Positions 17,939 through 28,892 are shown, numbered from the stretch's first letter. The stretch is 62,255 nt of DNA from Achromobacter sp. ASV32 (GCF_016428805.1 NZ_JAELTJ010000021.1:1-62255), one strand, 5' to 3'. Notes: generated by a model from the sequence alone, not told the origin. Numbers and translations are program-made.

Positions 17939-18338
17939 TTTTTATTTTCGAAAATCGTCCGGGATTATTAACGGGATAATCATTATCCGTAAGACTCGCG
18001 TAAGTACTGTATGAAAACGCGAAATCAAACGGCGTCTCAATGATTATTCATATAAATCACCCACCATGTTTTAACTGCCGGCGCCAGTGGCTTTCCAAGG
18101 CGCCGCGCGGATTTCTCCTGCGTTTTCACGGACTTGTCGCACCAATGCGTCACGATTAAAAGTTTGCCGTGAAATATTGGGGATTACACGCAGTGACAGT
18201 ATGTCTGCTTGCTTCCAGAATACCGCCCACACTGTGTTTTTGCCCAAGAAGCCGGCGACGGGCGATGCGGATTTCGGGGTATCCACCTGATAGACCGGGT
18301 CGAACAGAGCCGCTCACAACCTTGCTGGAGAATTCCGC
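17939..18338. other. 400-base intergenic region between VUT gene and livJ
   Basis: No convincing protein gene is seen; two short overlapping frames on opposite strands lack ribosome sites. The region is AT-richer than its surroundings in the first 130 bases and holds a Fur-type palindrome (17974-17988), a palindrome ATTTTCGAAAAT shortly after the VUT stop, and a GC hairpin (CGGCGCC with GGCGCCG near 18080-18110). The last part must carry the livJ promoter. A small RNA is possible but no terminator is clear. Confidence 0.6.
17974..17988. promoter_or_regulatory. Candidate Fur box (7-1-7 palindrome)
   Basis: GGATAATCATTATCC is a perfect 7-1-7 inverted repeat that matches the Fur core TGATAATNATTATCA at 13 of the 14 specified-or-neutral positions except the outermost pair, and contains GATAATCATTATC of the classical E. 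coli box. No iron gene is adjacent. Confidence 0.6.
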
Positions 18339-19454
18339 ATGAAGTTTCTGCATCGCCTTACCCCGGTAGCTATGGCATTTGGGGCGCTCGCCCTGGCAGG
18401 TTCCGTGCACGCCGCCGATACGATCAAGATCGGCATCCCGCAACCCATGACGGGTCCCAACACCCAGTACGGCGACCAGATCCAGGCTGGCGCGCTGACG
18501 GCCATCGAGACCATCAACGCCAAGGGCGGCGTCAAGGGCAAGAAGCTCGAACCCATCCTGATCGACGACGGCTGCGAACCCAAGCAAGCCGTGCCGGCTG
18601 CCAACCGCGTGGTCAACTCCGGCGCCAAGTTCGCCGTGGCCCATGCGTGCTCGGGCGTGACCGTGGCCGCCGTGAACGTGTACGAACAGGAAGGCATCGT
18701 CGGCATCACCCCGGGCGCCACCTCGCCCCTGGTCACCGACACCATCAAGCCGCACTTCTTCTTCCGCACGATCGGCCGCGACGACCAGCAAGGCCCGTAC
18801 GCCGCCCGCTACATCGCCAACACCCTCAAGCCCAAGAAGGTCGCCGTGCTGCACGACAAGCAGACCTACGGCTCGGGCGTGGCCACCCAGGTCAAGGACA
18901 CCCTGACCAAGGAAGGCGTGAACGTCGCGCTGTTCGAAGGCATCAACGTCGGCGACAGCGACTACTCGGCCATCATCACCAAGCTCAAGTCGGCCGGCGT
19001 CGACCTGGTCTACTTTGGCGGCTACCACCCCGAGTTGGGCCTCTTGCTGCGCCAGTCGCGTGAACAGGGCCTGAAGGTCCAGTTCATGGGTCCGGAAGGC
19101 ACGGCCAACCAGGACCTGGTGGCCATCGCCGGTCCGGCCATCGAAGGCCTGCTGGTCACGCTGCCCGCCGACTTCACCAAGCTGCCGGGCAACGAAAGCA
19201 TCGTCAAGGCCTTCAAGGACGCCAAGCGCGATCCGGACGGCGCCTTCCAGATGCCGGCCTATGCCGCCGTCCAGATCCTGGCCGACAGCATCACCGCGGT
19301 GGGCGAAGACCCCGCCAAGGTGGCCGACTACATGCACAAGACCACGTTCAACACCGGCATCGGCAAGGTCGAGTACGACGCCAAGGGCGATCTGAAGAAC
19401 TTCGAGTTCGCCGTTTACAAATGGGATAAGAACGGCAAGAAGACCCAGCTGTAA
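18339..19454 (+). CDS. livJ: Branched-chain amino-acid ABC transporter binding protein
   Basis: The 371-residue protein has a signal peptide ending SVHAADTIKIG and the same type I binding fold and DDGCEPKQ and Cys-containing motifs as the paralogue at 6372. GGAG lies 8 bases before the ATG (TGGAGAATTCCGC). It is the first gene of livJ-HMGF and supplies the periplasmic receptor for leucine, isoleucine and valine or related substrates. Ligand range cannot be read from sequence. Confidence 0.93.
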   Translation: MKFLHRLTPVAMAFGALALAGSVHAADTIKIGIPQPMTGPNTQYGDQIQAGALTAIETINAKGGVKGKKLEPILIDDGCEPKQAVPAANRVVNSGAKFAVAHACSGVTVAAVNVYEQEGIVGITPGATSPLVTDTIKPHFFFRTIGRDDQQGPYAARYIANTLKPKKVAVLHDKQTYGSGVATQVKDTLTKEGVNVALFEGINVGDSDYSAIITKLKSAGVDLVYFGGYHPELGLLLRQSREQGLKVQFMGPEGTANQDLVAIAGPAIEGLLVTLPADFTKLPGNESIVKAFKDAKRDPDGAFQMPAYAAVQILADSITAVGEDPAKVADYMHKTTFNTGIGKVEYDAKGDLKNFEFAVYKWDKNGKKTQL

Positions 19455-19595
19455 ACTCCCGCGATTGTCGCCGGCGCGGTTGCCGGCGTGAAGGGCCTGT
19501 CGTTGTCGTTGTGCCGTAATCCGCGTAGCGATGCGCCAAAAGCGCTGTGCGGCCGGCAAACGCTGATGACAGGCCCTTATAAAATACGCCCAGGT

Positions 19596-19628
19596 TTCCG
19601 GCTCCGGGTCTCTCTACCGGAGCCGGAA
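19596..19628 (+). promoter_or_regulatory. Intercistronic hairpin between livJ and livH
   Basis: A perfect 12-bp stem (TTCCGGCTCCGG at 19596-19607 with 19617-19628, 9-base loop) ends about 20 bases before the livH ATG. No T tract follows, so it is better read as an mRNA-stabilising or attenuating element that keeps the receptor in excess of the permease. Confidence 0.75.
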
Positions 19629-19649
19629 CTATTTGGAGCAAGAGAAATA

Positions 19650-21807
<2,158 letters not shown>

Positions 21808-21811
<4 letters not shown>

Positions 21812-22575
21812 GCGAGGCATTGCTGAAAGTATCCGGACTGACCATGCGATTCGGCGGCCTGCTGGCCGTGGACAGCGTGGCGTTCGAGGTCAAATCCGAC
21901 GAGGTGTTCGCCATCATCGGCCCGAACGGGGCCGGCAAGACCACGGTGTTCAACTGCGTGGGCGGGTTCTACGCGCCGACGGCGGGCGATATCGTGATGG
22001 ACGGCAAGTCCATCACGGGGCTGCCCAGCCACAAGGTGGCGCGCCATGGGCTGGTGCGCACGTTCCAGAACGTGCGGCTGTTCAAGCAGCTGACGGTGCT
22101 GGAAAACCTGCTGGTGGCGCAGCATACGCAGGTGGAGTCGCGGCTGCTGCCGGGGCTGCTCAAGCTGAAGTCCTATCGTCAGTCCGAGGCCGACGCGCTG
22201 TCGCGCGCGGCGCAGTGGCTCGATTTCATGGGGCTGCGCGAGTATGCCAACCGCGAGGCGGGCAACCTGGCCTACGGCCACCAACGCCGGTTGGAGATCG
22301 CGCGCTGCATGATCACCAAGCCGCGCCTGTTGATGCTGGACGAGCCGGCGGCGGGCCTGAACCCGCAGGAAAAGCGCGATCTGCAGTCGCTGATCGATCA
22401 GCTGCGCCGCGAGTTCGGCGTGGCGGTGCTGCTGATCGAGCACGATATGAGCCTGATCATGGGCATTTCGGACCGCATTCTGGTGATGGAGCACGGCAAG
22501 CCGATTACGACCGGCACCCCCGAGCAGGTGCGCAACGACGAGCGCGTCATCAAGGCGTATCTGGGGGAGGAATGA
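21808..22575 (+). CDS. livG: Branched-chain amino-acid ABC transporter ATPase LivG
   Basis: The 255-residue ATPase has Walker [10 protein letters not shown], a signature region [14 protein letters not shown], Walker [14 protein letters not shown] and the H-loop IEHDM. The PAAGLNP motif and [13 protein letters not shown] ending mark LivG. It overlaps livM and livF. Confidence 0.95.
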
Positions 22576-23276
22576 TGCTGAAGCTGGAAAACATACACAC
22601 GTTCTACGGCGCGATTCAGGCGCTGAACGGGGTATCGGTGGACGTCAATCAGGGCGAGATCGTGACGCTGATCGGCGCGAACGGCGCGGGCAAGACGACG
22701 CTGCTGATGACGGTCTGCGGCAATCCGCGAGCCAAGGAAGGCAGGATCACGTTCGAGGGTGAGGACATCACGAACAAGGATACTCACCACATCATGCGCA
22801 ATGGCATTGCCATTTCGCCTGAAGGGCGGCGGGTGTTCAAGGACCTGACGGTGGCCGAGAACCTGATGATGGGCGGCTTTTTCCTCAAGCGCGACGAGAT
22901 CCAGGCGGGCATCGATCATGTCTATGGTCTGTTTCCGCGCTTGAAGGAGCGCGCGGCGCAACGGGCGGGGCTGATGTCGGGGGGCGAGCAGCAGATGCTG
23001 GCGATCGGGCGGGCGTTGATGACGCGGCCGCGGTTGTTGCTGCTGGATGAGCCTACGCTGGGCTTGGCGCCGCTGGTGATCGCGCAGATCTTCGACATCA
23101 TTCGCGAGATCCGCGAGCAGGGCGTGACGGTGTTCCTGGTTGAGCAGAATGCCAATAAGGCGCTGCAGGTGGCGGATCGTGGCTACGTGTTGGAGAACGG
23201 GCGCGTCGTACTGCAGGATACCGGGGCGAATCTGTTGGTCAATGATCAGGTGCGTAAGGCTTATCTGGGCGGCTGA
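22572..23276 (+). CDS. livF: Branched-chain amino-acid ABC transporter ATPase LivF
   Basis: The 234-residue ATPase has Walker A GANGAGKTT, ISPEGRRVFKDLTVAENL, signature MSGGEQQMLAIGRA, Walker B LLLLDEPTLGLAP and the VEQN block, all typical of LivF. Two tandem ATG codons (22572 and 22575) overlap the livG stop. A terminator follows. Confidence 0.95.
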   Translation: MMLKLENIHTFYGAIQALNGVSVDVNQGEIVTLIGANGAGKTTLLMTVCGNPRAKEGRITFEGEDITNKDTHHIMRNGIAISPEGRRVFKDLTVAENLMMGGFFLKRDEIQAGIDHVYGLFPRLKERAAQRAGLMSGGEQQMLAIGRALMTRPRLLLLDEPTLGLAPLVIAQIFDIIREIREQGVTVFLVEQNANKALQVADRGYVLENGRVVLQDTGANLLVNDQVRKAYLGG

Positions 23277-23308
23277 TCGGTTTGGTTTATTCCCCGCGAA
23301 GGGAAATT

Positions 23309-23340
23309 GGGCGTATCTCGTGAGAGTGCGCCTTTTTTTT
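23309..23340 (+). terminator. Rho-independent terminator of the liv operon
   Basis: A hairpin GGCGTATCTC..GAGTGCGCC (loop GTGA, one bulge and one G-T pair) is followed by eight T. It starts 33 bases after the livF stop. Confidence 0.85.
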
Positions 23341-23363
23341 GTGCATTGATTGCTTCGTAGGTC

Positions 23364-23523
23364 GCCCGGCGGGCGGGGCCTTGGGGTGGCGAGCGCCCAC
23401 GATTGCGGTCCGGAGCCTTCGCTCCGGACGACCCCTGCGTCATCCTCGTCCGCCTTCGGCTACCTTCGGATTCCCTCGGGCGCATCGAGGTTGCTCGCCA
23501 CCCCAAGGCCCCGCCCGCCGGGC
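23364..23523. repeat. 31-bp perfect inverted repeat enclosing a smaller hairpin
   Basis: Arm 1 (23364-23394) begins GCCCGGCGGGCGGGGCC and is exactly complementary to arm 2 (23493-23523). The 98-base interior contains GTCCGGAGC-CTTC-GCTCCGGAC. Just outside the arms, GTAG and CTAC add partial pairing. It does not code for a recognisable protein. Confidence 0.85.
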
Positions 23524-23826
23524 TACGGCCTTCGAGAATTGTGGCGCTGCCAGACCGCGACATACGCAGGGGATTTGCGTCGCCCGCCGGGACCGGCCGC
23601 GCGGGCGGCCGGCTCCCGGCATACGCACCGAGGGGCGTCGTGGGGCAGTCGCTGCGCGCTTGCGCTGTTTTGGGGGCTCGACGAATGTCGTGCAACGGTG
23701 GAGGTTGCTGGGGCGATTCGCGTTTGGGTGGGGCGGTGGCCTGCGGCCGGCTGGGGAAGCTGGCTGCTTGCGTAGCGGGGCGGGCGCGGCCTGCGTTTGG
23801 GCGCAGGCCGGCTTGTTGGTCTTGCG

Positions 23827-24570
23827 TCAGGCCGCGATGCGTTGCTCGGGCTGGTCGGCCAGGTAGTGCGCGATGGCGGCGCGGGCCAGGGCGTCTATCG
23901 AGTCGGTCAGCGTGATGCCCAGGCTGGGGCGTAGCGCGTGGGGGACGGCCAGGGGGAGCTCGGTGCAGCCCAGGACGACGGCGTCGGCGCCGCGCGCCTT
24001 GAGGCGGGCGATGCCTTCGGCGGCGGGGGGGTAGGCGGCTTCCAGCCGGTTGCCTTTGACGGCGCGGATGGAGGTCATGCAATAGCGTTCGACTTCGTCG
24101 TCGTCGGGCACGATGCAGGTGTAGCCTTCGGCTTCGAGGTGGCGCTGGTACAGGCCGAGCTTGAGCGTGGCGGCGGTGCCCATCAGGCCGATGCGGCCTG
24201 TGGGCAGGCCCAGGCGGCGCAGGTCGTCGATGACGGCGCGGATGATGTGCAGGACCGGAAGCTGGGTGGACGCGGCGATTTCGTCGTACCAGAGGTGGGC
24301 GGTGTTGCAGGGGATGGCGATGAGCTGGGCGCCGGCGCGTTCGAGGAAGCGGACGCCTTCGACCATGTAGGGCAAGGGATTCTCGCCGCCGGCCATGTAG
24401 GCGCTGGAACGGTCGGGGATGCGGGGATCGTTGCGCAGCAGGGTGGGGATGTGTTGCTGGTCTGCGTCGGCGGGGGTAAGCGCCGCCAGGCGTAGCGCGA
24501 AGGCGGCGCCGGCCATGGGGCCCATGCCGCCCAAAACACCCAGGTAACAGCCCTGGGAATAGCTATTCAC
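23827..24570 (-). CDS. Aspartate/glutamate racemase family protein
   Basis: The protein of about 247 residues has the family start GVLGGMGPMAG and both catalytic Cys blocks, IPCNTAH and VLGCTELPL. The GTG at 24570 is preceded by TTGGAG at 8 bases and overlaps the deacylase stop by 8 bases, so it is translationally coupled; an ATG at 24594 lies inside the deacylase. In context it would interconvert D- and L-acidic or broad-range amino acids released by the deacylase. Confidence 0.88.
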   Translation of the reverse strand: MNSYSQGCYLGVLGGMGPMAGAAFALRLAALTPADADQQHIPTLLRNDPRIPDRSSAYMAGGENPLPYMVEGVRFLERAGAQLIAIPCNTAHLWYDEIAASTQLPVLHIIRAVIDDLRRLGLPTGRIGLMGTAATLKLGLYQRHLEAEGYTCIVPDDDEVERYCMTSIRAVKGNRLEAAYPPAAEGIARLKARGADAVVLGCTELPLAVPHALRPSLGITLTDSIDALARAAIAHYLADQPEQRIAA

Positions 24571-26095
24571 TTTGTTGACTCCAAGGTATTGCATTGCCGG
24601 GCGCAAGTACCTGGCCCGGGCGTTCGGTGCCGGTTCGTTCCCCGTCCCATACCGGTTTGCCGTTGACCCACACGTGGCGGATGCCCTGGCTTGCCTGAAT
24701 GGGAGCTGAAAAAGTGGCCAAGTCTGTGACGGTGGCGGGATCGAACAGCACCAGGTCAGCATGATACCCCTGGCGCAGCAGGCCGCGCTGGGACAGGCCG
24801 TATTGGGCGGCGGCCAGGCCGGTCATTTTGTGGATGGCGGTTTCGAGCGAGAGCAGGCGTTGTTCGCGCACCAGGGTGCGCAGCACGTTGGTGAAGGTGC
24901 CCCATTGGCGTGGGTGCGGATGGGGGTCGAAGGGCAGGCCGTCGGAGCCGACCATGGTGAGCGGATGGCTGAAGATGCGGTTGACGTCGGCCGGGTCCAT
25001 CAGGAAGTAGATGGCGCCGGCGGGGGCCAGGCGGGCCAGGGCGGCTTCGTCGTCCAGGCCGAGTTCTGCCATGACGTCGCTGAAGTCGCGGCCGGTGGCG
25101 GCGGGGTAGCCCTTGGACCAGGTGATCAGGGTGCGGCTGGCCAGGCGGGCGCGGTCCAGCCGCAGCATGGTGGAGGTGGCCGGGTAGGGATGGCAGTCCA
25201 GGCAGACGGGCTGGGCGGCGGCGGCGCGGCTGATGAGGTCGAGGGTTTCGCGGCTGCGGCCGTGGTTGCGTTCGCCGGCCAGCTTGTGGTGCGAGAAGAC
25301 GACGCGGCAATCGAGTTCGCGGCCGATCAGCAAGGCCTCTTCCATGGCCGGGACGATGTGGTCGGCTTCGTCGCGCAGGTGGGTGGCGTAGAGCGCGCCG
25401 GGGCGGCCGCGCAGCGGCTGGCAGACGTCGAGGATTTCGTCGGTGGGCGCGGCGCTGGCGGGCGGGTAGAAGGTGCCGGTGGAGACGCCGAAGGCGCCGG
25501 CGTCCAGGGCTTCTTCGAGCAAGGCGCGCATGGCTTGGCGTTCGGCGTCGTTGGCGGCACGCGAGGTGTCGTCCATGACGGCCACGCGCAAGGTGGTGTG
25601 GCCGACCAGCGGAATGACGTTGACGGCGGCGGGCGTGTCAGCCAGGGCCTGGGTCCACGCGCGGAAGGTGGGGTAGCGGAACAGGTCGGTGGGGCCGAGC
25701 AGATCCAGCGGTTGGGGAATGTCGTGGCGCGACAGCGGCGCCAGGCTGATGCCGCAGTTGCCGGTGACCACGGTGGTGATGCCTTGGGAGACCTTGGGCA
25801 GCATGTCGGGATGTGCCAGCAGGTAGCCGTCGTCGTGGGTGTGCGAGTCGATGAAGCCGGGCGCGAGCGCCAGGCCGCGGGCATCCAGGACCGGCACGCC
25901 GGCAGGATGCGCGAAGGCCCCCACGGCCGCGATGCGGCCGTCCCGCACGGCCAGGTCGCCCGGGCAGGCCGGGCCGCCCGTGCCATCGATGAGCGTGGCG
26001 CCCGCCACGATGAAGTCGGCCTGCAAGGCGGCGTTGGTGTGGTCCTGGCGGGCGGCGTCGGCGGGGGCGCGGTGGGGCATTGGGCTATCGGTCAT
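24563..26095 (-). CDS. N-acyl-D-amino-acid deacylase (D-aminoacylase)
   Basis: The 510-residue amidohydrolase has the metal-binding HTH in FIDSHTHDDGYLL, the Cys ligand in TGNCGISLAPL, a His in YATHLRDEAD and HH in SHHKLAGERNHG, all typical of Alcaligenes/Achromobacter D-aminoacylases. These zinc enzymes release D-amino acids from N-acyl-D-amino acids. Which side chain is accepted (D-Glu, D-Asp or neutral) is not clear. The N-terminal 25 residues before FIVAGATLIDG are poorly conserved, and no strong ribosome site is seen. It follows the Bug receptor by 27 bases. Confidence 0.9.
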   Translation of the reverse strand: MTDSPMPHRAPADAARQDHTNAALQADFIVAGATLIDGTGGPACPGDLAVRDGRIAAVGAFAHPAGVPVLDARGLALAPGFIDSHTHDDGYLLAHPDMLPKVSQGITTVVTGNCGISLAPLSRHDIPQPLDLLGPTDLFRYPTFRAWTQALADTPAAVNVIPLVGHTTLRVAVMDDTSRAANDAERQAMRALLEEALDAGAFGVSTGTFYPPASAAPTDEILDVCQPLRGRPGALYATHLRDEADHIVPAMEEALLIGRELDCRVVFSHHKLAGERNHGRSRETLDLISRAAAAQPVCLDCHPYPATSTMLRLDRARLASRTLITWSKGYPAATGRDFSDVMAELGLDDEAALARLAPAGAIYFLMDPADVNRIFSHPLTMVGSDGLPFDPHPHPRQWGTFTNVLRTLVREQRLLSLETAIHKMTGLAAAQYGLSQRGLLRQGYHADLVLFDPATVTDLATFSAPIQASQGIRHVWVNGKPVWDGERTGTERPGQVLAPGNAIPWSQQSE

Positions 26096-26122
26096 GGGCG
26101 GTGGGGGACGGGCGGGCGCGGA

Positions 26123-27100
26123 TCAGTCCAGCTTCTCGATGCCGGCGGTTTCGATGATCTGCTGCCACTTGGCCGTTTCGCGGTCGATCAGCTGCTTGAA
26201 TTCCTCGGGCGAACCGGTGGCGGGCACGGCGCCCAGGGTTTCCAGGCCGGTGCGTACTTCGGGGGCCTGCAAGGCCTTCTGGATGTCGGCGTTGAGCTTG
26301 GCGACGACGTCGGGCGGGGTGCCCTTGGGGGCGACCACGCCGCCCCAGGCCACGGTTTCATAGCCCTTCAGGCCGGCTTCGTCCAGGGTGGGCACGTCGG
26401 GCATGAGCGCCAGGCGCTTCAGGCTGCTGACGCCGATGGCGCGGACCTTGCCGCTCTTGACCAGCGGCGCGGCTTCGGACGTGTTGACGAACAGGTAGTC
26501 CAGGCGGCCGCCCAGCAGGTCCTGGATGGCGGCGGGGCCGCCGTTGTACGGGATGAACATGACGTCGACCTTCGCCATGCTCTTGAACAGTTCGCCGCCC
26601 ATGTGGCCGGTGGTGCCCACGCCCGAGGCGCCATAGGACAGGCGGCCGGGTTCCTTGCGGGCGCGGTCGATCAGGTCCTGCACGCTCTTGACGGGCGAGT
26701 CGGCCGGCACGATCAGCGCGTTGTACAGGTCGAACATATGGGCGACCGGGGTCAGGTCCTTGTCGACGTCGTAGGGCAGGCGCTTGAACAGCGAGCGGTT
26801 GACCGCCAGCGTGTTGATGTTGCCGTAGCCGACCGTGTAGCCGTCGGCGGCGGCGCGCTTGACCAGGGCGATGCCGATGTTGCCCGCGGCGCCGGGGCGG
26901 TTCTCGACCACCAGGGTGGCGCCGGTGTCGCGCGACAGCTGGGTGGTGATCAGGCGTGAGAGCACGTCGGGCGATCCGCCGGCGGCGGACGGCACGATGA
27001 AGGTAATGGGTTTGTCGGGATAGGCGGCCGCCAGCGCGTTGCCGGCCAGCGTTGTGCCGAGCGCCAAGGCGGCGAGCGTGCGGAAAACAGAGCGTTGCAT
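26123..27100 (-). CDS. Tripartite tricarboxylate transporter receptor (Bug/TctC family)
   Basis: The 325-residue periplasmic receptor has a signal peptide ending GNALAAAYPDKPI and the family pattern ITFIVPSAAGGSPDVLSR, VVENRPGAAGNIG and MFIPYNGGPAAIQDLLGG. Bug receptors are strongly expanded in Bordetella and Achromobacter. No TctA/TctB membrane subunits are nearby. It is the first gene of the D-amino-acid cluster, so an N-acyl-amino acid is a reasonable but unproven ligand. Confidence 0.92.
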   Translation of the reverse strand: MQRSVFRTLAALALGTTLAGNALAAAYPDKPITFIVPSAAGGSPDVLSRLITTQLSRDTGATLVVENRPGAAGNIGIALVKRAAADGYTVGYGNINTLAVNRSLFKRLPYDVDKDLTPVAHMFDLYNALIVPADSPVKSVQDLIDRARKEPGRLSYGASGVGTTGHMGGELFKSMAKVDVMFIPYNGGPAAIQDLLGGRLDYLFVNTSEAAPLVKSGKVRAIGVSSLKRLALMPDVPTLDEAGLKGYETVAWGGVVAPKGTPPDVVAKLNADIQKALQAPEVRTGLETLGAVPATGSPEEFKQLIDRETAKWQQIIETAGIEKLD

Positions 27101-27231
27101 GGTGGATTCCCCTTGTTTTGTTGTGGGCAGGCGGGCAGATTAGCACCGGGTTTGCGGCACTGCGTCATCGAAAAATGTCGAAAACCTATAATCCGCCGTT
27201 ATCGAGTGTCGCCACGAACAAGGGGAAGAAA

Positions 27232-28173
27232 ATGGATGCGCACGCCTATGCCGACGAGGTCGGGCCCAGCGCCGGCCGGCCGCTCAACCTGCGCCAGATC
27301 GAGGTGTTTCGCGCCATCATGATGGCGGGGTCGATCAGCGGCGCGGGACGCATGCTGCATGTGTCGCAGCCGGCCGTGAGCCGGGTGCTGGCGCTGACCG
27401 AGAGCCGCTTGGGCTACCGGCTGTTCGAGCGGGTCAAGAGCCGGCTGTCGCCCACGGCCGAGGCGCGGCGGCTGTATGCCGAGGTCGAGCAGGTGTACGG
27501 CGGCATTCAGCGGGTCAATGATCTGGCGGCCAGCCTGGGGCAATCGGGTGCGGGCATGCTCAAGATCGTGGCCAGCGCCAGCTATGGCCAGCGGCTGGTG
27601 CCGCTGGCGCTGCGGCGGTTCCGCGACCGTCATGCGGATGCGCGGGTGGACTATCGCAGCGTCACGTTCGATGAGCTGGCGGCGTACTTTCTGTCGGGGC
27701 AGGCGGATATCGGCATTTCGATGCAACCGCCCGATCATCCCAATCTGACCTCGGTCAAGCTGGCGACCGTGCCGGTGATCTGTGCGCTGCCCAAGGGCCA
27801 TCCGCTGGCGGACCACGAGGTGGTGCATCCCGAGGATTTCGTCTCGGCGGCCTGGATCGGCTACCCGCGGGACACGCCGCTGGGCCGAGCATTGCAGTCG
27901 TTCTTCGGCGCCGGGCCGGCCTGTGCGGCGGCGGTCGAGGTGCATTCGCCGGTCACGGCTTGTTCGTTCGTGCAGCAGGGCCTGGGGCCGGCGCTGGTGG
28001 ATGCCTGGTGCATCGCGCCGGACCAGACCGAACACATGGTGCTGCGGCCGATTGCGCCGGCGGCCAGCGTCGAGGTCTGGGCGACGCACTCGAACCTGAG
28101 CGCGCCGCCCTTGCTGGCGCGGCGTTTCCTGGCGGCGGTCAAGAAGGTGCTGGAAGCCGCCGCGCCGGTCTGA
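27232..28173 (+). CDS. LysR-family transcriptional regulator of the D-amino-acid cluster
   Basis: The 313-residue protein has an N-terminal winged HTH (LRQIEVFRAIMMAGSISGAGRMLHVSQPAVSRVL in successive blocks, about residues 20-55) and a LysR effector domain. The start at 27232 follows AAGGGGAAGAAA; the frame upstream is non-coding. It is divergent from the Bug-deacylase-racemase genes across 131 bases, which is the usual LysR arrangement. The stop abuts that of the GST gene, with no spacer. Confidence 0.9.
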   Translation: MDAHAYADEVGPSAGRPLNLRQIEVFRAIMMAGSISGAGRMLHVSQPAVSRVLALTESRLGYRLFERVKSRLSPTAEARRLYAEVEQVYGGIQRVNDLAASLGQSGAGMLKIVASASYGQRLVPLALRRFRDRHADARVDYRSVTFDELAAYFLSGQADIGISMQPPDHPNLTSVKLATVPVICALPKGHPLADHEVVHPEDFVSAAWIGYPRDTPLGRALQSFFGAGPACAAAVEVHSPVTACSFVQQGLGPALVDAWCIAPDQTEHMVLRPIAPAASVEVWATHSNLSAPPLLARRFLAAVKKVLEAAAPV

Positions 28174-28788
28174 TCACGCCAGGCCTTCGGCGTTCAGGGC
28201 GGCCTTCACGCCGCTGTTTTCCTGCATGCGCGCAAAGAACGCGGCCAGATGGTCCTGGCCCGACAGGTCGATCTGCTTGACGTGTCCCCAGCGCAGCACG
28301 ACGTACAGATAGGCGTCGGCCACCGACGGCTCGGCGCCGGCCAGGTAAGGCTTGCCGGCCAGTTGTGCGTCCAGCAGCGCGAACAGGCGGGTCAGCTGTT
28401 TGGACGCGGAGGCGGCCAGCTCGCGTTGCGGGCCTTCGTCGTTCAGGTAGCGCTGGGCGCCGAAGATCATCGAGAACGTCTTGTGGATGTCCGAGTTGAT
28501 GAAGCCCAGCCAGCGGCGCACGTCGGCGCGCGAACGCGCCGAGCCGTCGCCCAGCAGCTTGCTTTGCGGGGCCTGTTCGGCCAGGTATTCCAGGATGGCG
28601 ATGTTCTGCGTCAGGGCGAAATCGCCGTCGACGAGCGCGGGCACGGCGCCCAGCGGATTGATCTTCAGGAACTCGGGGCCCTTGAGTTCGTCGCGGCTGA
28701 GCTTATGCGTGTCGTACGGTTTGCCGATCCATTCCAGAACGATGTGGGACGCGAGCGAGCACGCGCCGGGCATGTAGTACAGTTTCAT
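28174..28788 (-). CDS. gstA: Beta-class glutathione S-transferase
   Basis: The 204-residue protein starts MKLYYMPGACSLASHI, with the Cys of beta-class GSTs, and carries the thioredoxin-fold INPLGAVPALVDGD block followed by an all-helical domain with the SVADAYLYVVLRW element. It is convergent with the LysR gene and divergent from the dehydrogenase gene. Detoxification of electrophiles or redox protection is likely. Confidence 0.92.
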   Translation of the reverse strand: MKLYYMPGACSLASHIVLEWIGKPYDTHKLSRDELKGPEFLKINPLGAVPALVDGDFALTQNIAILEYLAEQAPQSKLLGDGSARSRADVRRWLGFINSDIHKTFSMIFGAQRYLNDEGPQRELAASASKQLTRLFALLDAQLAGKPYLAGAEPSVADAYLYVVLRWGHVKQIDLSGQDHLAAFFARMQENSGVKAALNAEGLA

Positions 28789-28892
28789 GTAAGGTTGACT
28801 CCTTGGAGAAAGCGCGCAAGCCGTCGCGCTTTGCCGCTATGGTACGCCACCGCTGCGTGCCGCCGCCGCCCACCCAGCCGCCGGAGATGTCC

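Larger units (their letters stand above)
23277..23826. other. Structured 550-base intergenic region after the liv operon
   Basis: Beyond the liv terminator no gene is credible; frames on both strands are compositional. The region holds a perfect 31-bp inverted repeat (23364-23394 with 23493-23523). Between its arms is a 9-bp hairpin with a CTTC loop (23408-23429). Downstream is a 14-bp hairpin with one bulged C (23586-23620). This suggests a folded RNA, a repeat-family element or a remnant of one. The last 200 bases show nothing further. Confidence 0.7.

Noticed and set aside
18071-18290. Short overlapping frames on both strands in the gap before livJ
   Set aside because: Each is about 70 residues, with no ribosome site or family resemblance; more likely non-coding.
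23364-23523. CRISPR array or insertion-sequence ends
   Set aside because: There is only one inverted pair, no direct spacer-repeat pattern, no transposase frame and no target duplication.
23339-23915. Three overlapping plus-strand frames of 140-175 residues after the liv operon
   Set aside because: They run through inverted-repeat arms in different frames, with Arg/Ala/Pro-rich composition; the strong hairpins explain the openness better than coding does.
24761-26959. 732-residue plus-strand frame across the D-aminoacylase and Bug genes
   Set aside because: It runs antisense through two genes with clear family motifs and is itself Gly/Ala/Val/Gln-rich low complexity, typical of a shadow frame.
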